From: an uncultured Eubacterium sp.
GTDB taxonomy: Bacteria > Bacillota_A > Clostridia > Lachnospirales > Lachnospiraceae
DNA length: 8,796 nt
Assembly: GCA_947653505.1 (NCBI GenBank)
Contig: CANTHI010000129.1
Span: 1-8,796, forward strand
Direction: 5' to 3'
The stretch's first letter is position 1. Each line of letters starts with the position of its first letter. Below, piece by piece: positions 1 through 6,886 of the stretch. The notes beneath the pieces are model-generated. The model was not told where the DNA came from, did not search any database, and saw only the letters and a list, made by a program, of their open reading frames with translations. The translations under genes and the position numbers were made by a program.

Positions 1-944
1 AGTTCACTTACAATCACACCATCACTTACACCATTAGCTAAAGCAGCTAAAGTTGCCCCGCCAAATCCTGCCATAGAATGCCCTTTAAAATGTGACAGTA
101 CCAGATAAGAGTCATAATGTCCAAAATTCTTTCCGACATAATTTACGGACAGCCTTGATCCGTTTTTCACTGGTATTTCCATAGAACCTTCCGCATCCTG
201 AATATCCACATCTGCAATTTCCGTAAATCCATGATCTTTTGCTACCTGCATATGCATTGCTGTAGAAGCCCTTGAACCGCCATATGCGGTATTACATTCC
301 ACAATCGTCCCATCCACAGACTGCACAAGCTCCCGGATCAGATCCGGATCAAGATAATTGCTTGCAGGAGGCTCCCCTGTGCTTAGTTTTACAGCAGTCC
401 TGCCTGATGGTGCCCATTGAAGCGACTGATAAACTTTCATAAGTCCTGCGCTGTCTATATTTCTGGTCATATAGACAACAGGCTTTCCTGCCGTTTCCGT
501 GTTTTGGTCATCCGACGGTTTTTCTTCTCCTCCTGAAGGCTGGTTCTCCTGCTGGCCCATACTGCTGCCTGTTACCCTGATCTTCATCCATGTACTCTTC
601 TTTTTCCCTCTGCGGGTTACTGTAACCGTAACCTTTGCATTTCCAGAACGTTTCGCCGTAAGCTTCCCCCTGTTATTTACAGATACAACTGCCGGACGGT
701 CTGACTGGCAGCTGATTTTATCTTTTGTGCCCGACGGCCTGACCATTACTTTGAAATTTTTTGTTTTTCCTGTTTTCATCTGGTACGTTCTTTTTGTAAC
801 ATCTTTCTTTCCAATCCTAATACTAATGGATTCTACCGTCCGGCTGCCTGCTGCCTGTGCATAAAGCACGCCTGCCGTTAAAACAGCCAGACATACCATA
901 TACATCAGTAAAACCCGAAGGTTTATTCGTCTTTTTCTTTCCAT
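1..944 (-). CDS. Exported Ig-like (BIG2-type) + DUF362 protein, C-terminus cut by window edge
   Basis: Open from ATG at 944 through the left edge (314 codons visible, no stop), with AGGAG six bases before the ATG. Residues 1-32 form a Sec signal peptide: basic MERKRRINLR, a hydrophobic core from V11, and an AQA-A cleavage site near residue 31. Residues 38-125 resemble a bacterial Ig-like (BIG2) domain (IGKKDVTKRTYQMK, then VVSVNNRGKLTAKRSGNAKVTV). A polar linker (about 126-153) leads to a DUF362-type domain from 155, recognised by NTAYGGSRAST (218-228) and LSHFKGHSMAGFGGA (283-297). DUF362 is found in proteins with iron-sulfur centres and has no settled reaction; the visible part has no ferredoxin CxxCxxC. 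The protein should act outside the membrane. It is the last gene seen in the MATE-led block, 70 bp after the permease. After residue 297 the usual family sequence (roughly IKNL..G) is replaced by an unrelated-looking stretch, see findings. Confidence 0.85.
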   Translation of the reverse strand, partial: MERKRRINLRVLLMYMVCLAVLTAGVLYAQAAGSRTVESISIRIGKKDVTKRTYQMKTGKTKNFKVMVRPSGTKDKISCQSDRPAVVSVNNRGKLTAKRSGNAKVTVTVTRRGKKKSTWMKIRVTGSSMGQQENQPSGGEEKPSDDQNTETAGKPVVYMTRNIDSAGLMKVYQSLQWAPSGRTAVKLSTGEPPASNYLDPDLIRELVQSVDGTIVECNTAYGGSRASTAMHMQVAKDHGFTEIADVDIQDAEGSMEIPVKNGSRLSVNYVGKNFGHYDSYLVLSHFKGHSMAGFGGATLAALANGVSDGVIVSE

Positions 945-1014
945 AAATGTCTCCTAAAACTATGATTTTGATTCTTTCTTCATATGCAGCGCTTAGACAC
1001 TGCTGCCTATAAAA

Positions 1015-1922
1015 TCACCTATGCACCAGCACATCCACGATAAAACCTGACAGATATGCATAAACCATAACAAATGCCAGATACAGCAGAAATTTCTTCA
1101 TGCCAAGCACAATCTTCAATGCACCCAGATTTGTGATCTTTGTCGCGGGGCCGGTAAGCATAAATGCTGCCGCGCTTCCCATTCCCATGCCTTCATACAG
1201 CCACGTCTGAAGCAGAGGTATTGTACCGCCGCCACAGGCATAAAGCGGAACTCCAATCGTTGCCGCCATAAATATCCCAAACCGCCCGTTCCCGCCAAAC
1301 AGCTCCCCTGCAAAATCCGCAGGCACATACCTCTGGAAGACAGCTGACAACAGGATTCCCGCAAGAAAATAGATTCCCGTCGCCCGGACATTCCTGCCAA
1401 AATTTTTTAAAAACCGTAAAAACAGATTTGGGTCTGTATCCCGGTCTGTCTGCGCATAGAACCCGTTAAAATTAAAAAATGAGCTGTCTTTGTAAAAAAG
1501 ATGGATAAGCGCCCCTGCAGTAATCCCGCAAAAAAACAGGTAACAATCCTGACAGCCAGCGCTGTCTTACCAAGAGCCGCGCTGTAAAGAATCAGCTGCG
1601 GGTTCAGCAGGATGGAGCTCATCATAAAGGAAGCAAGCCAGCTGTCTTTCATTCCGCTTTTTGAAAACGACGCAGCAACCGGAATGGTTCCATACATGCA
1701 TAACGGCGAAGCAATCCCAAGCGCGCTGCCTGCCGCGATTCCTAATAACCCGATTTTTCTGCCAGACAGGCTCTGGAACAGCCCATGAATTTTTTTCTTT
1801 GCAAATACAGAAACTGCGGAACCAACTGCCATGCCTAATATCCAGTATCTGAAAATCTGCCTGAACTGGATAATAAAATAATACCAGAGATAGACAAATT
1901 CCCTGTATAAAACTTCCTGCAT
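1015..1922 (-). pseudogene. ArsP/DUF318-type permease, interrupted by a one-base frameshift
   Basis: The reading frame starts at ATG 1922 (GGAGG six bases upstream) and runs 171 codons to a stop at 1407. The family sequence changes frame at the run of seven A at 1530-1536 (seven T in the coding strand). Adding one base there gives CFFCGITAGALIHLFYKD and an open frame to the TGA at 1015: 302 residues, the usual size for this permease family. The intact parts show several hydrophobic segments and the two half-repeat motifs SPLCMYGTIPVA (72-83) and YACGGGTIPLLQ (second half). Family members such as Campylobacter ArsP export trivalent organoarsenicals, but many clostridial homologues have unknown substrates, so the substrate here is open. 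It sits 19 bp after the CMD remnant and 70 bp before the DUF362 gene. The break may be a true mutation, a phase-variable tract or a sequencing error. A TTG at 1350 is an internal codon of the restored frame and has no ribosome site of its own. Confidence 0.85.
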
Positions 1923-1941
1923 AATCTTCCTCCGCCGCTCT

Positions 1942-2040
1942 TTATTCCGCTGCCTGATTCACACAATCCACCACTTCCCCAGGCGTAAAATGCATCATCC
2001 GTTCCATAAATTCCAGGTCTGATGAATCATAGTCCATCAT
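1942..2040 (-). pseudogene. 32-codon remnant of a CMD-family gene (N- and C-termini joined)
   Basis: The ATG at 2040 follows AGGAGG with eight bases of spacing, and the frame ends in TAA at 1942. The first half (DLEFMERMMHF) matches the N-terminus of the CMD protein encoded at 6887-7567 (DPEFMERFEHF), with high similarity also at DNA level. The last residues (DCVNQAAE) resemble that protein's C-terminus (SCINQAK). The about 190 residues between, which hold the CMD folds, are missing. The simplest reading is a second CMD gene that lost its middle by an in-frame deletion. Because the ribosome site, start and stop are intact and it sits 12 bp after the flavoprotein stop and 19 bp before the permease, it could still be translated and might keep translational coupling through the operon. 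A functional micropeptide is possible but unsupported. Confidence 0.55.
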
Positions 2041-2052
2041 CCTGTCTGCCTC

Positions 2053-2586
2053 CTATAAAGATTTTCCCAGTTCATATGCCTGTTTTATAAAACGGCTTTT
2101 CCCTGTCATGGAAACCGTACCGCATCCCGTTCCCAGAATCCGGCCCTGATCCTGAAAATTCAGATAGCCGCACAGTGTTTCATAGTGTGCCGCAAGGTCT
2201 TTCATTGTCCAGTCCTTTTCATCCCATGCGGCTGCAATCAGCGCCGTTTTTAAATTTCTGTCCGCCAGCGCCCCGTTAAAGCTGTAAAAACGGTCGATCA
2301 CCGTCTTTAGCTGTGCGGACATTCCAAAATAATATAACGGCGTTACAAATACCATCATATCTGTTTTCAGAATCCTCTCCCTTAAAACTTCCATATCATC
2401 TTTCTGGAAACACGGCGCAGACATCCCGCAGGCGCCGCATCCAAGGCAGGGATGCAGGGCTGCACGGGCGGCGTCAAAAATTTCCACATGATGCCCCGCT
2501 TCCTCTGCGCCCTTTACAAAGTTTTCTGCTAATAAATTTGAGGAACCTTTTTTATGCGGGCTGCTCTCTATCACTAAAATATTCAT
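2053..2586 (-). CDS. Flavodoxin-fold NAD(P)H-dependent oxidoreductase, iron-sulfur flavoprotein-like
   Basis: A 177-residue cytoplasmic flavoprotein with no signal peptide. From the start used here: SPHKKGSSN at 9-17 is the FMN phosphate loop of the NADPH-dependent FMN reductase/flavodoxin-like fold; cysteines C47, C50, C53 and C59 form CX2CX2CX5C followed by KDDM; TPLYYFGMSAQLKTVIDR (82-99) is the second conserved flavin-site segment. The compact four-cysteine pattern is that of iron-sulfur flavoproteins, which pair FMN with a 4Fe-4S cluster in electron transfer, but many relatives keep these cysteines without a proven cluster. An upstream in-frame ATG at 2598 is possible, but AAAGGA (2599-2604) then abuts it with no spacing, whereas ATG 2586 has 12 bases and gives the usual family start (MNILVI). 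Stop TAG at 2053. It lies 31 bp after the MATE gene in the same apparent operon. The electron partner is unknown. Confidence 0.85.
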   Translation of the reverse strand: MNILVIESSPHKKGSSNLLAENFVKGAEEAGHHVEIFDAARAALHPCLGCGACGMSAPCFQKDDMEVLRERILKTDMMVFVTPLYYFGMSAQLKTVIDRFYSFNGALADRNLKTALIAAAWDEKDWTMKDLAAHYETLCGYLNFQDQGRILGTGCGTVSMTGKSRFIKQAYELGKSL

Positions 2587-2617
2587 ATCATTATCCATTC
2601 CTTTCTATCAATAAATA

Positions 2618-3943
2618 TCAGATCAGCCGATACTGTTTCCATTTACCGCTTTTGAACCGGGCATAAAATATGACTGCCCGTGTGCACCAGTCCAGGCACA
2701 TCGCCAGTGCGATTCCGATCACACCCATACGGAATACAACTGCAAACAGAACAGAAAATACAAGCCTCACGCCAATGGTTGTCACAATCGACCATGCCAT
2801 TGTAAATCTTACATCCCCCGCCGCACGCATTCCTTTCCCCAGGGGGTCTGCAAAAGGAAATGCCAGACAGTTAAACAGGTTGTGAATCAGAACCAGCCAC
2901 ACGGTCAGTTTTCCTGTTTCCGGCTCCACATCAAAAAACGGCATAACAGCAGGCGTCAGTGCAAAAACCAGTGCATTCCATACAACAGAAACGACAAACG
3001 TAATTTTAAGAAGCTTGTGAAAGTAATACTCTGCCTGCGCCGTATCTCCCGCACCCATACACTGCCCGATTACCGTAATAAACACCGGTCCCATCGTGAC
3101 ACATACCAGCGCAGCAAGCGACCAGATGCTCTGTGCAATCCCGTTTGCGGCAATCTGACAGGTTCCGAACAAAGCCGCAACACTGCTTAACGCCACCTTG
3201 ACAAACTGGAAAATTCCCTGTTCTACACCGTTTGGAACCGCAATCCTCAAGATACGTTTCAAAAGCCCGCCATTCCATCTGAAAATCCGGTCTTTTGTAT
3301 AATAAACGCCATTTCTGCTGCTAAATCCCAGTACCGTTACCACAGCCGCAGAAAATGTCCTTGCAATTAGTGACGGCCATGCCACTCCTTCCACGCCTGC
3401 ATGAAGTATAAATACGCCGATGATATTCCCTGCCACATTAATCAGATTGGAAACAGCTGCAATATACATGGTTACACGAGTCTTTCCAATGCTCCTGTAA
3501 AGCGCCGCCCCCGCATTATAAACAGCCAGGGCAGGATAGGAATATGCTGAAATCCGAAGATACGTCACACACGCGTCCATAACTTCTGCTTCCACACTGC
3601 CAAAAATGACACGCATCAGCGGCCTGCCGGCCAGCATGAGAAAAATAACAATTATCATAGAGAATACTGCAGATACCATCAGCAGCTGACCTGCCGCTTC
3701 TCCCGCATCCTCATTCTTCCTGCTTCCAATATACTGGCTGATAATCACCGCACCGCCGGAAGCAAGCGCCGTAAACAGAAAAATAAAAATAGTATTAAAT
3801 GAATTCACAAGCGATACGCCGGATACTGCAGCTTCACTGACAAAACTGATTACAAGAGTATCCGCAAGACCGACAAGAATTGTCAGCAGCTGCTCCATAA
3901 ACAGCGGAACAATCAATGCCTTTAATTCTTTATTGCCAAACAC
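2618..3943 (-). CDS. MATE-family multidrug/organic compound efflux transporter
   Basis: A 441-residue integral membrane protein, full length for the family (about 440-460), with roughly twelve hydrophobic segments in two halves. Family features include the N-terminal LKALIVPLFMEQLLTILVG with an early Glu, then ADTLVISF, the loop ASGGAVIISQYIGSRK at the end of the second helix, and the matching second-half segment MGPVFITVIGQCMGAGD. MATE proteins export cationic drugs, toxins or metabolites in exchange for Na+ or H+; which ion and substrate apply cannot be read here. The start is GTG at 3943, with AGGGGG seven bases upstream; the residues after it fit a normal MATE N-terminus. It is the first gene behind the promoter at 4024-4052 and its overlapping inverted repeat, so it is probably the regulated lead gene of the downstream block. 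Confidence 0.93.
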   Translation of the reverse strand: MFGNKELKALIVPLFMEQLLTILVGLADTLVISFVSEAAVSGVSLVNSFNTIFIFLFTALASGGAVIISQYIGSRKNEDAGEAAGQLLMVSAVFSMIIVIFLMLAGRPLMRVIFGSVEAEVMDACVTYLRISAYSYPALAVYNAGAALYRSIGKTRVTMYIAAVSNLINVAGNIIGVFILHAGVEGVAWPSLIARTFSAAVVTVLGFSSRNGVYYTKDRIFRWNGGLLKRILRIAVPNGVEQGIFQFVKVALSSVAALFGTCQIAANGIAQSIWSLAALVCVTMGPVFITVIGQCMGAGDTAQAEYYFHKLLKITFVVSVVWNALVFALTPAVMPFFDVEPETGKLTVWLVLIHNLFNCLAFPFADPLGKGMRAAGDVRFTMAWSIVTTIGVRLVFSVLFAVVFRMGVIGIALAMCLDWCTRAVIFYARFKSGKWKQYRLI

Positions 3944-3992
3944 CTGCCTTCCCCCTCTCTGAGAACATTTCAGCGACGCGCCTTACATTAAA

Positions 3993-4026
3993 AATATAGA
4001 TGTTCCCTGCCCGGAACACCTATATT
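3993..4026 (-). promoter_or_regulatory. Inverted repeat overlapping promoter and start site of the MATE gene (likely operator)
   Basis: Arms 3993-4006 and 4013-4026 are complementary over 14 positions around a six-base centre, with one A/C mismatch (4000 and 4019). The right arm covers three bases of the -10 box, and the repeat spans the expected transcription start. This is the placement of a repressor operator (TetR, MarR or similar), and no regulator gene lies in the window. In the minus-strand RNA the mismatch becomes a G-U pair, giving a 14-bp hairpin with loop GGGCAG and a short U-run, so an attenuator or a 5' stabilising stem is the alternative. Confidence 0.6.
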
Positions 4027-4052
4027 ATATAATCATCCTGAATCCATGTCTA
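4024..4052 (-). promoter_or_regulatory. Sigma-A-type promoter upstream of the MATE gene
   Basis: On the minus strand, TAGACA (4047-4052, five of six consensus) is followed by a 17-base spacer and a perfect TATAAT (4024-4029). The start of transcription should fall near 4017, giving an about 74-nt leader before the GTG at 3943. It lies in the 149-bp gap between the cupin and MATE genes, the longest non-coding gap in the window. I see no terminator for the cupin gene here, so some read-through from the upstream block is likely. Confidence 0.75.
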
Positions 4053-4092
4053 ATACCTGTGCAGAATGATGAAACATACCTAAAATACATAT

Positions 4093-4530
4093 TTATTCCA
4101 GACTGCCATATGTTTCATCCGTTACCGGCTCACACCATTCATTTACTGTTTCTTCTCCCGGCGCTTCCACGGAAATATGTGAAAACCAGCTGTCTTTTTT
4201 TGCCCCATGCCAGTGTTTTACGTTTGCAGGAATGGTAACGACCATCCCCGGCTCAAGGCTTTTTGCATCTTTTCCTTCTTCCTGATACCAGCCTTCTCCT
4301 GCGGTACAGATTAAAATCTGCCCGCCGCCTTTTGCTGCATGATGGATATGCCAGTTGTTACGGCATCCCGGCTCAAACGTTACGTTAGCCAGAAATACAG
4401 GGCTTTTTCCAAATTCCGTCAGCGGATTCAGAAAAGACGCGCCTGTAAAATACTGTGCAAAATTTACATTATCCTGTCCTTTTCCAAATACATTGACTTT
4501 CTGGAACTCATCTTCATTCTGATATCTCAT
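4093..4530 (-). CDS. Single-domain cupin, hydroxynitrile-lyase-like metal-binding family
   Basis: A 145-residue cytoplasmic protein with one cupin fold. Motif 1 is VTFEPGCRNNWHIHH (50-64), continuing to GGGQIL; motif 2 is PGMVVTIPANVKHWHGA (94-110). Expected metal ligands are H61, H63, Q71 and H106. The Gln in place of the usual Glu, the FTG start of the fold and the C-terminal WCEPVTDETY match the small bacterial cupins that include manganese-dependent (R)-hydroxynitrile lyases. Here four extra residues separate H63 from the Gln. Family members are commonly found next to CMD and aldo/keto reductase genes, as here; their natural reaction is generally unknown and cyanohydrin activity may be incidental. 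The start ATG at 4530 follows AAGGAA ten bases upstream. It is the last gene of the upstream block, 38 bp after the reductase. Confidence 0.9.
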   Translation of the reverse strand: MRYQNEDEFQKVNVFGKGQDNVNFAQYFTGASFLNPLTEFGKSPVFLANVTFEPGCRNNWHIHHAAKGGGQILICTAGEGWYQEEGKDAKSLEPGMVVTIPANVKHWHGAKKDSWFSHISVEAPGEETVNEWCEPVTDETYGSLE

Positions 4531-4568
4531 GCTGTTTTATTCCTTCCTAATTTATATTATCATCTTAT

Positions 4569-5420
4569 TTACTCATGAATCTTCCATCCATTCAAAAATT
4601 TCGCAGTATCAGCCGAGCTGTGGTCAATAATCTCACTATGCCCCAGATCCAGTTCACGAATAGCTTCCATATCCGCATCACTCAGCGAAAAATCCCAAAT
4701 ATTCAGATTTTCTTCCATACGCTCCCTGTGGACAGATTTCGGAATAATGACAACGCCCCTCTGCACATTCCACCGCAGGGAAACCTGTGCAGCGCTCTTT
4801 CCATATTTCGCTCCGATTTCACTTAAGACCGGATGGGTAAAGATTCCATGCTTCCCTTCTGCCATCGGGCCCCATGCCTGCGGCTGCACGCCAAATTCTT
4901 TCATAACGGCAAGTGCTTCTGTCTGCGCAAAAAACGGATGCAGTTCCACCTGATTGACCATCGGCCTGATTTTTGCGTTCAGGCATAAATCAGCCAGTCT
5001 TTCCGGATAAAAATTGCAGACTCCAATTGCCCTTATCTTTCCTTCTTCATAAAGCTCCTCCATAGCCCTCCACGAGCCGTAATAGTCATTCATCGGCTGA
5101 TGTATCAGGTACAGATCCACATATTCCATTCCCAGCTTATCAAGGGAAACCTGAAACGCTTTTTTTGTGTTTTCATATCCGGCATCCTGAATCCACAGTT
5201 TTGTTGTAATAAAAAGGTTTTCACGGGGAACAGAACTCTTTTTCACTGCCCTGCCCACGGCTTCCTCATTGAAATAAGCCGCTGCCGTATCAATCAGGCG
5301 GTAGCCTGTTTCCAGTGCATCTGATACTGCCTGTTCACACACTGCCGCATCTGGCACCTGAAATACGCCAAATCCCTCCATAGGCATTTTTACTTCGTTG
5401 TTTAATGTCTTATAGTCCAT
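4569..5420 (-). CDS. Aldo/keto reductase (AKR5-like, 2,5-diketo-gluconate reductase type)
   Basis: A 283-residue NAD(P)H-dependent carbonyl reductase forming a TIM barrel, full length for the family. The catalytic tetrad is visible as D44, Y49, K74 and H107 (LIDTAAAYFNEEAVG; TTKLW; YLIHQP). The cofactor segment IPKSVHRERMEENLNIWDF (226-244) and the signature IGVCNF (132-137) are intact. Such enzymes reduce aldehydes, dicarbonyls or keto sugars in the cytoplasm; the substrate cannot be assigned. ATG 5420 follows GGGAG eight bases upstream. It sits 37 bp after the Ig-flavodoxin gene and 38 bp before the cupin, so the three are probably cotranscribed. It differs in subfamily from the partial reductase at the right edge, so the two are not a recent duplication. 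Confidence 0.95.
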   Translation of the reverse strand: MDYKTLNNEVKMPMEGFGVFQVPDAAVCEQAVSDALETGYRLIDTAAAYFNEEAVGRAVKKSSVPRENLFITTKLWIQDAGYENTKKAFQVSLDKLGMEYVDLYLIHQPMNDYYGSWRAMEELYEEGKIRAIGVCNFYPERLADLCLNAKIRPMVNQVELHPFFAQTEALAVMKEFGVQPQAWGPMAEGKHGIFTHPVLSEIGAKYGKSAAQVSLRWNVQRGVVIIPKSVHRERMEENLNIWDFSLSDADMEAIRELDLGHSEIIDHSSADTAKFLNGWKIHE

Positions 5421-5457
5421 TTTTAAATCTCCCTATTTTCCTGCCTTTCCTGATTTA

Positions 5458-6810
5458 TTAGGAAAGTGACAATGTGACCGTTACATCTCCGTCCCCAAAA
5501 GCTGCAAGAAGCTCCTGTCCTGTAACGCCATCAATTTTCCCAAGCCTTGTAAAATTCCATGTATTCGTATCATAGTAAATGACCAGTGAATTACCCTGAT
5601 AAAGAATCAGGTCTCCAGGGCCAGTCGTAATGTTTTTATCATTTACCGGCAGACTTTTTCCCAGCGGTCCTACTTTTTCCATCTCACCATAATCACTCAT
5701 GTGAATCGTAAGAGGCCCGTCCAAAAGCATTTCTCTGAAAGCCTGCGCAGAAGAATTATCTTCCAGCTCTGCATAAAAAATAGTATTCCCTGCTGTAATT
5801 TTCACTTTTCCTTCCTCATTTCCTGATGTACTCTGCGATTGATTTCCGCCTGTAATTCCAAGCCTGTCAACCCACCTGCTTACGTCATCCTGCGCATTCC
5901 CAGCAGATGTTCCCTGGATCCAGAAGCCTTCCAGCACTTCAGCGCCAGTTACGGACGCCCTCACGCTTTCATAGCTTGTCTGCGGCGAACTGCTGCCTGA
6001 TGTGCAAAACGGAATGATTTTCTTTCCGGTAAAATCATAGCTTTCCAAAAAAGAATGAATCGCCATCGGGGTATCGCCAAACCAGATCGGATATCCTAAA
6101 AATACCGTTCCATAATCAGACATATTTTCCACACGCCCCTTTAAAAGCGGCCTCACATTCTGTTCTCTTTCCTCAGAAGCCTGTTCAAGCACTTCGCTGT
6201 AATCCTGCGGGTATGCCGTTTCTGTCTCAATCCGGAATTTTGTTCCCCCTGTTTTATCTGCTATCATATCAGCGAGCTTTTCTGTATTGCCGCTGCGCGT
6301 AAAATATGCAATCAGTATTTTCTCACCAGATTCGTCCGGCAGAGACGGCTCCGGTACAGGCTCTGGCTGCTGCGTCCCGCCCGGCTGCTGTGGTGTCCCG
6401 CCTGATTCCTGATCTGGTTGTACTGCATTTACTTTTACTTTCATCCATGCCGTCCGGTTTCCCCGGTTTGTTTTCACTGCCACCGTAATTTTTGCTGTTC
6501 CAGATGTCTTTGCACGAATGACGCCATTTTTAGTAACAGAAACTATTTTCTTATTACTGCTGCGGTACTGGACAGCTCTTATTCTGACTGATTTTTTGTT
6601 TTCGAAAGCCTTTACCTTCAACTGTCTGGAAGCGCCCTCTTTCATTTGAAATGTTTTCTTTGTTACTTTCTTTTTCCCAATCTGCATCTGTACAGAAATT
6701 CCTGTTTTTGCTGACAGTGGCATGGAAAAAAAATTACCAGACGGCAGCGCTGTTAATAACAGACACGCCGCTAAAAACATCAAAATCCTCTTTTTTATTT
6801 TTTGATACAT
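5458..6810 (-). CDS. Exported three-domain protein: Ig-like + flavodoxin + cyclophilin-like
   Basis: A 450-residue protein with a perfect AGGAGG eight bases before ATG 6810. Residues 1-34 are a Sec signal peptide (MYQKIKKR, hydrophobic core, cleavage near LSA-K). Residues 38-130 are a lysine-rich Ig-like domain (IGKKKVTKKTFQMK; VVSV-like IVSVTKNGVIRAKTSGTAKI). A Pro/Gln/Gly linker follows (131-161). Residues 163-318 are a flavodoxin_4-type domain with FMN phosphate loop FTRSGNTEK (170-178), LGYPIWFGDTPM and IPFCTSGSSS. Residues 335-430 resemble the bacterial cyclophilin-like fold family (NTIFYAELEDNSSAQAF; GPGDLILYQGNSLVIYY; FTRLGKIDG). No LPXTG motif. It should act outside the membrane, perhaps held to the wall by the basic Ig domain (inference). 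Function is unknown; FMN binding is likely from the motifs. An LAAC sequence in the signal core sits too early for a convincing lipobox. Confidence 0.92.
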   Translation of the reverse strand: MYQKIKKRILMFLAACLLLTALPSGNFFSMPLSAKTGISVQMQIGKKKVTKKTFQMKEGASRQLKVKAFENKKSVRIRAVQYRSSNKKIVSVTKNGVIRAKTSGTAKITVAVKTNRGNRTAWMKVKVNAVQPDQESGGTPQQPGGTQQPEPVPEPSLPDESGEKILIAYFTRSGNTEKLADMIADKTGGTKFRIETETAYPQDYSEVLEQASEEREQNVRPLLKGRVENMSDYGTVFLGYPIWFGDTPMAIHSFLESYDFTGKKIIPFCTSGSSSPQTSYESVRASVTGAEVLEGFWIQGTSAGNAQDDVSRWVDRLGITGGNQSQSTSGNEEGKVKITAGNTIFYAELEDNSSAQAFREMLLDGPLTIHMSDYGEMEKVGPLGKSLPVNDKNITTGPGDLILYQGNSLVIYYDTNTWNFTRLGKIDGVTGQELLAAFGDGDVTVTLSLS

Positions 6811-6886
6811 TTAAGACTCCTCCTATAATCTGTCTACACCTTATTTCAATGTAATCTTAATTTTATTCAGCCAGTTACGAAAACAG

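Noticed and set aside
499..864. Plus-strand open frame of 121 codons
   Set aside because: It lies opposite the Ig/DUF362 gene, has no ribosome site or family features, and its composition mirrors the minus-strand coding sequence.
974..1005. Possible terminator hairpin between the permease and DUF362 genes (GCAGC and GCTGC arms)
   Set aside because: Only five pairs around an eleven-base loop and no U-run; too weak to call.
1015..1350. Separate small membrane protein starting at TTG 1350
   Set aside because: No ribosome site, and the frame continues upstream with permease sequence to the frameshift, so it is the second half of one gene.
1116..1400. Minus-strand open frame of 94 codons inside the permease
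   Set aside because: It is the wrong frame; the restored permease frame reads through the same bases with clear family motifs.
3006..3278. Minus-strand open frame of 90 codons inside the MATE gene
   Set aside because: Out-of-frame shadow of the intact transporter.
6760..6775. Lipobox-like LAAC in the signal peptide of the Ig-flavodoxin protein
   Set aside because: It falls in the middle of the hydrophobic core, with a long hydrophobic stretch and a good signal-peptidase I site (LSA-K) after it.
6811..6886. Possible promoter before the Ig-flavodoxin gene (TTGAAA and TTATAG)
   Set aside because: The spacer is 15 bases and the -10-like box touches the ribosome site, so transcription would start inside it. 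The 76-bp gap otherwise shows only the AGGAGG site.
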